In this document: in pieces, positions 17,598-26,096 of the stretch
Layout of the letters: each line of letters begins with the position of its first letter
Position numbering within the stretch: the first letter of the stretch is position 1
From: CAWKMN01 sp963850765
GTDB lineage: Bacteria; Chloroflexota; Anaerolineae; Aggregatilineales; Aggregatilineaceae
Reading direction: 5' to 3'
Length of the DNA stretch: 64,000 nt
Assembly (NCBI GenBank): GCA_963850765.1
Contig: CAWKMN010000006.1
Location: forward strand, 434,001-498,000
Notes under the pieces: model-generated
Database searches by the model: none
The model's input: the letters and a program-made list of their open reading frames with translations, nothing else
What the model was told of the DNA's origin: nothing
Program-made: the position numbers and the translations under genes

Positions 17598-18362
17598 ATG
17601 GATTGGATCACCAGCCCCGATGCCTGGATCGGGTTTTTGACCCTCGTACTGTTAGAGATTGTGTTGGGTGTGGATAACATCGTTTTTATCTCGATCTTGT
17701 CGGGAAAGCTCCCCGCCGAGCAGCAGCCCCGCGCCCGGACGGTCGGGCTCGGCATGGCCCTGATCACACGCATTCTGCTGCTGCTGACGCTCTCGTGGGT
17801 GATTGGACTGACTGAGCCGCTGTTTGAGGTCTCTGATCAGGAGATCTCCGGGCGCGATCTGATTCTCATCGGCGGCGGGCTGTTCCTGCTGGCAAAGGCT
17901 ACCTATGAAATCCATGACCGCCTCGAAGGGGAAACAGGCCACGCCAGCGCCAAAGTTCCTCCATCGTTTGCCGCTGTCATCGTGCAGATCATGCTGCTGG
18001 ATATCGTGTTTTCGCTGGATTCCGTGATCACGGCTGTCGGGATGGTGGACGAGATCGCCGTCATGATCGCCGCCGTCATCATCGCGGTCGGCATCATGCT
18101 GCTGTCAGCGAGCCGGATCAGTGATTTCGTCAACCACCACCCAACGGTCAAAATGCTGGCGCTCAGCTTTTTGCTGCTGATCGGCATGACCCTTCTGGTC
18201 GAGGGGCTGCACCAGCATATCCCGAAGGGCTACATCTATTTCGCGATGGGCTTCTCGGTGTTCGTGGAAATGCTCAATCTTCGTGCCCGTGCCCCGAAAG
18301 GTCAAGAGCCGGTGGAACTGCACCAGCCGTATGCGCCGGCTGAGACGTCGGCAGGCCGCTAG
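17598..18362 (+). CDS. TerC-family integral membrane protein
   Basis: 254 residues with seven or so hydrophobic segments. The two diagnostic acidic motifs of the family are present within membrane helices: LGVDNIVFISIL in the first third and FSLDSVITAVGM in the middle. Family members are linked to tellurite resistance and to manganese or calcium export during protein secretion; the ion here is not known. AAGGAAGG precedes the ATG. The C-terminal 20 residues are polar. It stands alone, with repeats after it. Confidence 0.87.
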   Translation: MDWITSPDAWIGFLTLVLLEIVLGVDNIVFISILSGKLPAEQQPRARTVGLGMALITRILLLLTLSWVIGLTEPLFEVSDQEISGRDLILIGGGLFLLAKATYEIHDRLEGETGHASAKVPPSFAAVIVQIMLLDIVFSLDSVITAVGMVDEIAVMIAAVIIAVGIMLLSASRISDFVNHHPTVKMLALSFLLLIGMTLLVEGLHQHIPKGYIYFAMGFSVFVEMLNLRARAPKGQEPVELHQPYAPAETSAGR

Positions 18363-18380
18363 AACATAAGCTGCATGGGT

Positions 18381-18488
18381 AGCCCCTATCCCCGGCCCCT
18401 TCCCCACACGTGAAGAAAGGGTGAGATCTCAATTTTTCTCTATCGTGGAATGTGTGTTTGTAGGGGCGTATGGCCATACGCCCCTGCA
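18381..18488. repeat. Partial family A repeat and a family C hairpin
   Basis: 18381-18425 carries tagcccctatccccggcccc and a decayed second arm. 18460-18488 is a compact hairpin, gtaggggcgtatggccatacgcccctgca, whose relatives occur at 21810-21842 and 36228-36250. Confidence 0.7.
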
Positions 18489-18511
18489 GAATACGGGAAT
18501 TTGATAGGTCG

Positions 18512-19399
18512 TCAGCTTCTCAACGCATCCGTGATGGCCCGGATGTGGGCCGGCGTGCTGCCGCAGCATGCCCCGATGATCTGCGCGCCTAATTCCCGCA
18601 CGCGCAGCGCATACGCCGCCATATCGGCCGGGCTGGCTCCGTAGACGGTTTGCCCGCCTTGCAGACGGGGTATGCCGGCATTGGCTTTCGCGACCAGCGG
18701 CAGGACTGCACCTGCGCCGCTCATTTTGGTGATCGCTGCTTCCAGTTCATCAGGACCATTGCCGCAGTTGGCGCCCAGCGCGGTGACGTCAAATTCGCTG
18801 AGGGTTTCCAGGGCTTGTTCGGGCTTTACACCCATCATCGTCCGCCCTTTGGTATCGAACGTCATGGTGGTGATGATCGGCATATCGGGCGCGGCACGGC
18901 GGCAGCCTTCGACGGCCGCGCGCACTTCTTCCAGGTCGGACATCGTTTCGATCCACAGCACGGTCACGCCGCCTTCGACCAGCGCGCGAGCCTGTTCTTC
19001 ATAGGCAGCGACGGCGGTTTCAAAGGGAAGGGGGCCGAGCGGTTCAAGGATCTGCCCGGTTGGGCCGACGTCTCCGGCAACGGCGACCGGGTGTGCCGCG
19101 GCTTCGGCTTCGGCGCTGGCGAGCCGGGCCCCGGCCCGGTTGACTTCCGCCGTGCGATCGTCCAGTCCATCCATCTGCAGCCGGATGCGAGTCCCGCCGA
19201 GTGTGTTGGTCAGGATGATCTGCGCTCCGGCCTCGATATACGCCCGGTGGACGCTGGCGACTTTTTCCGGCTGTTCCACGTTCCAAAGTTCTGCCGACGC
19301 GCCACGATCCAATCCCATCGAGAACAGCATGGATCCCATCGCACCGTCGGCGATGATCGGCTGGCCGGAATCGAGCAGGGCTTGCAGGGTGGTTTTCAT
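18512..19399 (-). CDS. Homocysteine S-methyltransferase family protein
   Basis: 295 residues from the ATG at 19399 (GAGG 8 bases upstream; frame open to 19423). The domain is a TIM barrel with three zinc-binding cysteines in the expected contexts: GANCGNGP and the adjacent pair in GACCGSTP. IADGAMGSML at the start and TNTLGGTR fit the homocysteine-binding domain of MetH/BHMT-type enzymes. It transfers a methyl group to homocysteine; the donor (cobalamin-bound methyl, S-methylmethionine or betaine-like) cannot be told. No cobalamin-binding domain is fused, so it may work with a separate corrinoid protein. Confidence 0.87.
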   Translation of the reverse strand: MKTTLQALLDSGQPIIADGAMGSMLFSMGLDRGASAELWNVEQPEKVASVHRAYIEAGAQIILTNTLGGTRIRLQMDGLDDRTAEVNRAGARLASAEAEAAAHPVAVAGDVGPTGQILEPLGPLPFETAVAAYEEQARALVEGGVTVLWIETMSDLEEVRAAVEGCRRAAPDMPIITTMTFDTKGRTMMGVKPEQALETLSEFDVTALGANCGNGPDELEAAITKMSGAGAVLPLVAKANAGIPRLQGGQTVYGASPADMAAYALRVRELGAQIIGACCGSTPAHIRAITDALRS

Positions 19400-19681
19400 A
19401 GCAGACCTCGCATCCTTATCCACTCACGGTGTGACTTCAGGCAGGGCGGCACAATCCGGCGGCAGAGCCGATCCATTCAGAGGATCCACCCCGAAGTTGA
19501 GTGTATTGTAGAGCGTAAAAAATGGGCCGGCAAGGGGCACCATGTATCAGACCTGGACAGGTCATGAATCATATGCCCTTGATACAATATCGCTCATGGG
19601 CTTTACTTAGTTTGGTCAACAACTACTCTACCTCAAAAGCCCTTTATTCCTTCATTTTTTGGCGAAGGTATGAAACAACAA

Positions 19682-20947
19682 TTATCCAGCCCAAAAATCG
19701 AAGCTGAACGTCATCGCGAACACGCCCATCAGCAAAATGCTCGTCAGCGACCAGACTCGATCAAACGCATCATTCCGCCCCCAATGCCCCAGCAGCAAAA
19801 AGATCACCGGGGCAGCGAGCACATAGCGGTGCATACCCTGTGGCGCGCCGCTCATCAGCGAAAAGAAGATCGTCACGAAGCTGTACGCCGCCAGTCCGAG
19901 ATTACGCCGCAGCATCAGCACACATGCCAGCAATCCAAATGCGATGGCGCCAAACTCTACCAGATAATAGGCGCGCGCCTCAAGATTATGGCCCCACATC
20001 GAGTCCCACGCCGATTGCCAACCATCCATGGATTGGCTGATCAGCAAAAGTCCTCGGTTGAAAAAGCGAGCTTCGACGATATGGAACGATTCGCCTAGCG
20101 TAGCATTCCAGATCAGGTAAGCGTAGATCGGGCTGATCACCAGCAGCAGTGTGCCGATTTCGATCCAGGCACGATCCTTCCACAAACGCTTTAAACCGCC
20201 GCCCTGCCACCAGTACCACACCATCGGCAGCAGCAGGAATCCTCCTGCCGCGCGCGTCCATGTGGCGCACATCGCGAGAATCGCCGCGCCGATCCACTGC
20301 TGGCGGCGCGCCAGGGCGAGCGCGCCAAATGACAATCCCAGGAACAACCCTTCGGTATAGACCTCGGCTAAAAACATACCCGCGGGCCAGATCAGGAGGT
20401 AAAACGCCGCACGGAGGCCTGCCGTGTTATCACAATCGGCCCGCCCCAGATCATACAGCGCCAGCGCCGCCACCAACGTTCCCAACGTCGACACCAGCAC
20501 CCCCGCCAGCGTCGCCGTCGCGACTTGGTTCAGGCCGAAAATCTGCAAGGGAACCATCACCACGCGCATGGTATGAGGATAGAATGGGAAAAAGGCGTGA
20601 TTCATCGAGATCCAGTCCGGCACGAGGCGTTGTGGACGGACAAGAGGGTATTGTTCCAAATCATAATTGGGGGGAATGGCGCGCATGTCTGGATTGTCGT
20701 AGCCACCGATGGCAATCGAAATATAATAATCCGAGTCCCACGACACATGCTGATTCATAAACGGTTCGCGTAAGTTAGGATGGTCGAGCTGGCTGTTTTT
20801 TTCGGTTTCATAAGGCGTCCAGAAGAGGGAATGATCGGGACGTTGAGGCTCAAAACGCGCCAGCACATAATACTGGTAACCGATCATGACCAGCGCCCAG
20901 CCCAGCCACATCAATAGAACAGTGCGGCTGTTCGTTAAGAATTTCAT
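19682..20947 (-). CDS. PIG-V-like membrane mannosyltransferase
   Basis: 421 residues from the ATG at 20947 (GAGGAG 10 bases upstream; the frame can start earlier only with TTG). The N-terminal helix is followed by an extracellular loop with WDSDYYISIA, which fits the acidic motif of GT-C glycosyltransferases, and HAFFPFYPHTMRV. About ten hydrophobic helices follow. The pattern resembles bacterial relatives of PIG-V (GPI mannosyltransferase 2), which use lipid-linked mannose donors. The acceptor is unknown. It is a single gene. Confidence 0.75.
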   Translation of the reverse strand: MKFLTNSRTVLLMWLGWALVMIGYQYYVLARFEPQRPDHSLFWTPYETEKNSQLDHPNLREPFMNQHVSWDSDYYISIAIGGYDNPDMRAIPPNYDLEQYPLVRPQRLVPDWISMNHAFFPFYPHTMRVVMVPLQIFGLNQVATATLAGVLVSTLGTLVAALALYDLGRADCDNTAGLRAAFYLLIWPAGMFLAEVYTEGLFLGLSFGALALARRQQWIGAAILAMCATWTRAAGGFLLLPMVWYWWQGGGLKRLWKDRAWIEIGTLLLVISPIYAYLIWNATLGESFHIVEARFFNRGLLLISQSMDGWQSAWDSMWGHNLEARAYYLVEFGAIAFGLLACVLMLRRNLGLAAYSFVTIFFSLMSGAPQGMHRYVLAAPVIFLLLGHWGRNDAFDRVWSLTSILLMGVFAMTFSFDFWAG

Positions 20948-21117
20948 TTTTGATACTCCTCGCAAGTGATAACTAACCTACAGTTATACCCAGCGAGTCC
21001 CGCGCTCTACTTGGTAATGTCGTACAAACCTGCACGGAAAGAAAAACCCCTCCGGGAATCAAGACCTTCGCCAATTAAGCGGCGAAACGGTTAAGGTGAG
21101 GATCAGTAAGATCGTTT

Positions 21118-21598
21118 TCAGAAAGAAACTGCTTCCACAGTGTGAGCCTCCCCAAGTCCGAGATCCGGCTGGTCCAGATTAGCGGTGATGGTGTCGAACA
21201 TTTCCTGGTAGCTTTCATCGTCGCAGCTTTTCATCGGCCCTGCGATCGAGTCATTCAAGCGGCATAGGATTTCATCCGGGGTGCTGCCGAAGAGGATCTG
21301 GCTGTACGACGCGTCGGCACAGTTGCCGGCGATATCCCAGAACACCAGTTGGTCGTCAATCAGGAACAGCCGGTTGTGGATGTCCGCGCACATGGCGGTT
21401 TGTGCCCTCTCGATGAAGGGGGTCAGATCAACCGCCCCGCCACCCGGAGCGTCCGCCCCCTGTGCTGCCGCCGTTGGTGGTACCACCGCCAGTCCCGAAT
21501 GCAAAGAACATGCAGCCGGTCAGCATGAGCAGGGCTGCGGAGATGAACCCAAGTCGAAACACAGCCGAATTCCCGAACCGAGCGATGATTGTTTGCAT
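21118..21598 (-). pseudogene. Small lipoprotein gene with a frameshift
   Basis: The first frame, from the ATG at 21598 (MQTIIARFGNSAVFRLG), has a hydrophobic segment and lipobox LMLTGC, then a Gly/Thr/Ser linker. It runs into a stop at 21428. The second frame continues with DLTPFIERAQTAMC and a Cys-containing region (ADIHNRLFLIDDQLVFWD, AGNCADASY) to 21118. Deleting one G from the GGGGG run near 21458 joins them into one lipoprotein of about 159 residues. The cause may be a mutation or a base-calling error. The function is unknown. Confidence 0.6.
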
Positions 21599-21908
21599 TG
21601 TAACCCTCATTTCAGCGCCAATCCGCCACGCTGGGCCTGATTGCGCTTTAATATGTATGTAATATAATTATAGGATCATTAATCTCCATGCACAACCGGG
21701 CAGTTGTTGTGGACAGGGTTGATTGGCGACATTGGGGAAACGATGTGATAATCCACCGCGCCTGTTCGGCCTTCGGTCGCGAACAACCTGTCCTCAGATT
21801 TCCGCTATGCCGTAGGGGTGTATCGCCATACGCTTCTGCAAAAACCAATTTATGGACAGACACAAAATCACTGCACACAGCTTTGTACAGTAGAAAGGAC
21901 TTAGCTTC
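21599..21908. other. Divergent intergenic region with a family C repeat
   Basis: Between the lipoprotein gene (minus) and the isomerase gene (plus). An AT-rich stretch at 21648-21680 offers TATAAT on the minus strand as a likely -10 for the lipoprotein gene. A family C-like hairpin with gtaggggtgtatcgccatac is at 21808-21842. AAAGGAC before the ATG at 21909 is the ribosome-binding site of the isomerase. Confidence 0.5.
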
Positions 21909-23324
21909 ATGTTACCCGACAAAATCACCTTAGGTGTCATCGTGGGCAACCGCGACTTTTTCCCGGATCGGCTGGTCACGGAGGGGCGAGAGGATATTCT
22001 GGCGGTCTTCAAGGAGTTCGGCATTGAGGCCGTGATCCTGGACGAACACGCGACCAAACTGGGCGGCGTCGAAACCTGGGAGCACGCGAAAAAGTGTGCG
22101 GCGCTGTTCCACGAGAACCGCTCGCGGATCGATGGGATACTGGTGGTGCTGCCGAATTTTGGTGACGAAAAAGGCGTAGCCGATACGATCAAACTCTCCG
22201 GCCTGAATGTGCCGATTCTGGTGCAAGCGTATCCCGACGACCCGGCTCAGTTTAACGTCGAGCGGCGGCGCGATGCCTACTGCGGCAAGATCTCGGTGTG
22301 CAACAACCTCGTGCAGTATGGGTTCCCCTTCTCGCTGACCACCCTGCATACCGTCCATCCGTTCAGCGAGTCCTTCAAGACCGACCTGCGGGAGTTTCTG
22401 GCCGTGTGCCGCGTGGTCAAAGGACTGCGCAGCGCCCGCATCGGCGCGATCGGCGCGCGCCCCGGCAATTTCAACACCACGCGCTACAGCGAAAAACTGC
22501 TGCAAAGCGCCGGCGTCAGCGTGACCACGCTCGATCTGTCGGAGATCTTCGGCTGGGCGAACAAGCTGGCGAGCGACGATCCGCGCGTGAAGCGGAAACT
22601 GGAGTCGATTCGCGGCTACGTCCGCACGGATGGCATTCCCGCCGAGCCGGTGGTCAAAATGGCGAAGATGGGCATCGTGATCGACGACTGGATGGCGAAG
22701 TACGATCTGGGTGCGACGGCGATCCAATGCTGGACCTCGCTCCAGCAGAACTACGGGATCAATGTCTGCACGCTGATGAGCATGATGAGCGAGCAGTTGA
22801 TGCCGAGCGCCTGCGAGGTGGATATTACCGGCGTCACGTCGATGTATGCCCTCACGCTGGCAACCGGCCAGCCGAGCGCCCTGGTGGACTGGAACAACAA
22901 CTACGGCGACGATCCAGATAAGTGTGTGCTGTTCCACTGCGGCAACTGGGCCAAGAGCTTCTTCAGCGACGTCAAGATGGCTAACGCCGAGATCCTGGCG
23001 ACGACGTTAGGGACCGAGAACACCTACGGCACGGTGGCCGGGCGCACGCCCGCCGGGCCAATGAGCTACGCCCGCGTCACGACCGATGACCGGCACGGGT
23101 GCATCCGTACCTATGTGGGCGACGGGCAGTTCATCGACGATCCGCTCGATACGTTCGGCAGCCGGGCCGTGGTGGAGATCCCCGGCCTGCAAAAGCTGAT
23201 GCGCTATGTGTGCAAAAACGGCTACGAGCATCACGCGGCTATGGCGGCAGCGCCCTCGGCGGGTGTGCTGGCCGAGGCGTTCGAAACCTACATGGGCTGG
23301 GAAGTGTATCACCACTCAGCGTAA
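21909..23324 (+). CDS. L-fucose/L-arabinose isomerase family protein
   Basis: 471 residues, similar to the shorter branch of the FucI/AraA-like superfamily. Features are ILVQAYPDD at the start of the second Rossmann region, ARPGNFNTTRYSEKLLQ, IQCWTSLQQNYGINVCTLMSMM (the metal-site region in the family includes the Glu/Asp here, SACEVDITG), FHCGNW and the C-terminal beta-barrel. Members convert aldoses and ketoses with Mn2+; a few act on other substrates. The sugar is unknown. It stands alone between repeats, without a kinase or aldolase beside it. Confidence 0.82.
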   Translation: MLPDKITLGVIVGNRDFFPDRLVTEGREDILAVFKEFGIEAVILDEHATKLGGVETWEHAKKCAALFHENRSRIDGILVVLPNFGDEKGVADTIKLSGLNVPILVQAYPDDPAQFNVERRRDAYCGKISVCNNLVQYGFPFSLTTLHTVHPFSESFKTDLREFLAVCRVVKGLRSARIGAIGARPGNFNTTRYSEKLLQSAGVSVTTLDLSEIFGWANKLASDDPRVKRKLESIRGYVRTDGIPAEPVVKMAKMGIVIDDWMAKYDLGATAIQCWTSLQQNYGINVCTLMSMMSEQLMPSACEVDITGVTSMYALTLATGQPSALVDWNNNYGDDPDKCVLFHCGNWAKSFFSDVKMANAEILATTLGTENTYGTVAGRTPAGPMSYARVTTDDRHGCIRTYVGDGQFIDDPLDTFGSRAVVEIPGLQKLMRYVCKNGYEHHAAMAAAPSAGVLAEAFETYMGWEVYHHSA

Positions 23325-23328
23325 GACA

Positions 23329-23458
23329 GCCTCACCCCTAAGTCCCCTCTCCATTAACTCCATTAAATGGAGAGGGGACTTGATCGGCCTGCGATCTCCC
23401 CTCTCCACGGCGTGGCAAGCGTGCTTGCACGGCGGAGCCAGAGGGTGAGGCTCACCCC
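23329..23458. repeat. Family B hairpin repeat
   Basis: Starts 5 bp after the isomerase stop. It has a perfect 16-bp stem, aagtcccctctccatt at 23340-23355 with its inverse at 23366-23381, then a second hairpin and a terminal gggtgagg. The rest of the gap up to 23714 holds no gene that I can support. Confidence 0.8.
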
Positions 23459-23714
23459 TGAATCTCACCGAAATTATTCGCCGAATGCTCGCCGCATAAG
23501 CGGGGAGTTCCTGACCCTACACACTCCCGGAATTTTCCTCTAAAATAGACGGTTCGCGCGCGTTCGGTTGACCAGCACCCGCCGGAGTCCGCGCCATGCT
23601 CAGCGAGGCGCACGCCTGAGCCGCTGCCGGACTGCTCACTTCCCCGCCGCCGGGCGGGACCCGTCATCGTCAGACCAAAAGACCGGATCGCAATAATAGA
23701 AAGGATACGCCCTC

Positions 23715-26096
23715 ATGATCGTCGGCATGGACTTTGGCACGACGAATTCCGGCATGTCGTTCTATGATGGCCGGCGGCTCCAGTTGGTCCCCCTGGATCA
23801 CGCCAGCGCAAACCCCACCGTAGCCCGGTCCGCGCTGTATATTACCAACCAGCGGCGCGTGTACATGGGGCGTGAAGCCGTCGAGAAGTATTACGAGCAG
23901 AACATCAACCGCAAGGTGAAGTACCAGCGCGTCTGGGTGGGCGAGATCACGCTGGAATTTGCCGAACTGCCCATGTGGGTGCGTGATGTATCCGTGGAAA
24001 AAGACGTGCTCTCGCCGGGGCGGCTTTTTCTCTCCTTCAAAACCGGGCTGCGCTCGCCGTCTTACCTGGGAACCGTCGTCGGCTCGCAGTTTTATCTGCT
24101 CGAGGATATTGTCGCGCTCTACCTGTACGTGACGCGCCTGCGGGCCGAACAGTATTTCGGCACGGATCTGCGCCGGATCGTGCTGGGGCGTCCGGTCCAC
24201 TTCTCGACCGATCCGCAGCAGGATAAGCTGGCGGCGCAGCGACTCGTACACGCGGCGTTCCTGGCCGGCTACGACGAAGTTTATTTGCAGCCCGAACCGA
24301 TTGCGGCGGCGTATTTCTACGAAACGAGCATCGACCATCCGGAGAACGTGCTGATCTTCGACTTCGGCGGCGGTACGCTCGATATTACGGTGGCGCGGCT
24401 GGGCGATCCGCAGGAGCGGCGCATCCTGGCGACGGGCGGCGTGCCGGTGGCGGGTGACATCTTCGATCAAAAGCTGGTGCGGGGCTGGCTGCCACGTCAC
24501 TTTGGCGAGGGCAGTTATTACCGAGACGATACCGGGCTGCGTCTGCCCGTTCCGCTGACGTTTTATGAGGCGTTCGCGGACTGGCAGGAGATGCTTGAGC
24601 TTAACCGCCCGGACTTTCTGCGCATGCTGGATCACATGATGCGGACGGCCGATAAACGGCGGCCGCTTCATATGCTGCGCGACCTGATCACGAGCAGCTA
24701 CAGCCTGAAGATGTTCGACGCCGTCGAAGCGTCCAAGGCCGAGCTTTCCAGCCGTCTGGTCTCGATGATCCGGCTGGATGGGCCGGGCTTCCGTGTGCAG
24801 CAGCCGCTCACCCGCAATGAGTTTGAGCGGCTGATCCAGGATGAAGTCAACCTGATCGCCGCCACGCTGGACGAGGTGCTTGATCAGGCAGGGCTGGCCC
24901 ACGATCAGATCGACGCGGTGATCCGCACGGGTGGATCGGCGCAAATCCCTGCCTTTATCCAGCTTCTCGAAGAACGGTTTGGCCGCGACAAGGTGCGCGC
25001 GATCGACACGTTCAGCAGCGTGACCTCTGGCCTGGGCATCCTGGGGCACCAGTTGGCAACGGGCGCGGTCGAACTGCCCGGCTACCATCGCGACGGCTGG
25101 ACCTACGGCTCCACGCTGCGCCAGGAGGGCAAACCCGGCGCGCCCAAAGTGGACCTGGACCTGATGAAAAAATTCGTGGACCTGGAAGAGCGGCAGGGCG
25201 AATCCCAGGAGAATCAAACGTGTGTGGTGGTCATTACGCCTGAGAGCACCATCCGCGCCGCGACCGTTCCGCAGAGCCGTTTCGGCCATGCGCCGCTGAC
25301 CCTCGATGAGTTAGGGATCGGCACGCTGGACGGTGGACTGGTCACGTCGGGCGCACCCGATGCGCGCGTGCTGCTGATGACGTCCGAATACCGGTTCCTG
25401 CTGCGCGTGCGGCAAGATCTGGCCGAACTCGCGGTGATTGATCTGAGCCTGGCCGAGATGGAAGGTCTGTACGCGGACCAGTTTGGCCGCGAGACGGTGT
25501 GCGCGGTGGCGGCATGGGACGATCTGCAAGCGGCGGAGCGGATCGCACTGGTATCGTCGCGGGGCGAGGCGAAAATCGTGGCGGGGCCTGCCCTGCGGGA
25601 TCATCTCGACCAGTTGCAGCCGTACCGGCTTGAGCGCCTGCCAGGCGAGCCGGCCGCGCTGATCCCGGCGGACACGGGTGAGATCGTGCTGGTGACGAAT
25701 GCCGGGTCGGTCGCACGCCTTCAGGCGGCGAACCTCACGATCGGGACGCAGCGCCTGATGCGCCTGCGCAAAGATGAGGTCATCGTCAGCGTGCTCCCGC
25801 TGGATCAGCCCGCCGATCTGCTGCTGATGGACGCGCACGGGCGCGGCAAGCAACTCAACACCCGCGCGCTTGCCTTCAGCAACGGGTCCGACCTGGGAAT
25901 CAAAGTCCTGGCGCGGCGCGATCTCCGCGCGGCGGCCGCTAAGCAGCCCGGTTCCCTGTGGGCGATCACGACCCGCCGCCTGATCCCGCTTGACCTCGAC
26001 GCGATCCCGCTCGATGCACCCGTACCGCCAGACAGCCGATCGCTTGTGCGCCTGCACAGCGGCGAACACGTGCTGACGCTGCGCTATCTGCCCTAG
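23715..26096 (+). CDS. Hsp70 (YegD-like) ATPase fused to a GyrA-C-like six-repeat domain
   Basis: 793 residues. Residues 1-440 are an Hsp70/actin-fold ATPase of the YegD branch: MIVGMDFGTTNSG (phosphate 1), LIFDFGGGTLDITVARLG (phosphate 2) and VIRTGGSAQIPAF (adenosine motif). No DnaK substrate-binding domain follows. After a charged linker (FVDLEERQGE) residues about 500-793 carry six repeats of the pattern hydrophobic-strand/TxxG/strand, e.g. VLLMTSEYRFLLRV, IALVSSRGEAKIV, EIVLVTNAGSVARL and LLLMDAHGRGKQL. This resembles the C-terminal DNA-wrapping beta-pinwheel of GyrA/ParC, without a QRRGGKG box. The fusion suggests an ATP-driven factor that binds DNA or another polyanion (inference). Its stop overlaps the convergent ABC exporter by 4 bp. 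Confidence 0.82.
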   Translation: MIVGMDFGTTNSGMSFYDGRRLQLVPLDHASANPTVARSALYITNQRRVYMGREAVEKYYEQNINRKVKYQRVWVGEITLEFAELPMWVRDVSVEKDVLSPGRLFLSFKTGLRSPSYLGTVVGSQFYLLEDIVALYLYVTRLRAEQYFGTDLRRIVLGRPVHFSTDPQQDKLAAQRLVHAAFLAGYDEVYLQPEPIAAAYFYETSIDHPENVLIFDFGGGTLDITVARLGDPQERRILATGGVPVAGDIFDQKLVRGWLPRHFGEGSYYRDDTGLRLPVPLTFYEAFADWQEMLELNRPDFLRMLDHMMRTADKRRPLHMLRDLITSSYSLKMFDAVEASKAELSSRLVSMIRLDGPGFRVQQPLTRNEFERLIQDEVNLIAATLDEVLDQAGLAHDQIDAVIRTGGSAQIPAFIQLLEERFGRDKVRAIDTFSSVTSGLGILGHQLATGAVELPGYHRDGWTYGSTLRQEGKPGAPKVDLDLMKKFVDLEERQGESQENQTCVVVITPESTIRAATVPQSRFGHAPLTLDELGIGTLDGGLVTSGAPDARVLLMTSEYRFLLRVRQDLAELAVIDLSLAEMEGLYADQFGRETVCAVAAWDDLQAAERIALVSSRGEAKIVAGPALRDHLDQLQPYRLERLPGEPAALIPADTGEIVLVTNAGSVARLQAANLTIGTQRLMRLRKDEVIVSVLPLDQPADLLLMDAHGRGKQLNTRALAFSNGSDLGIKVLARRDLRAAAAKQPGSLWAITTRRLIPLDLDAIPLDAPVPPDSRSLVRLHSGEHVLTLRYLP

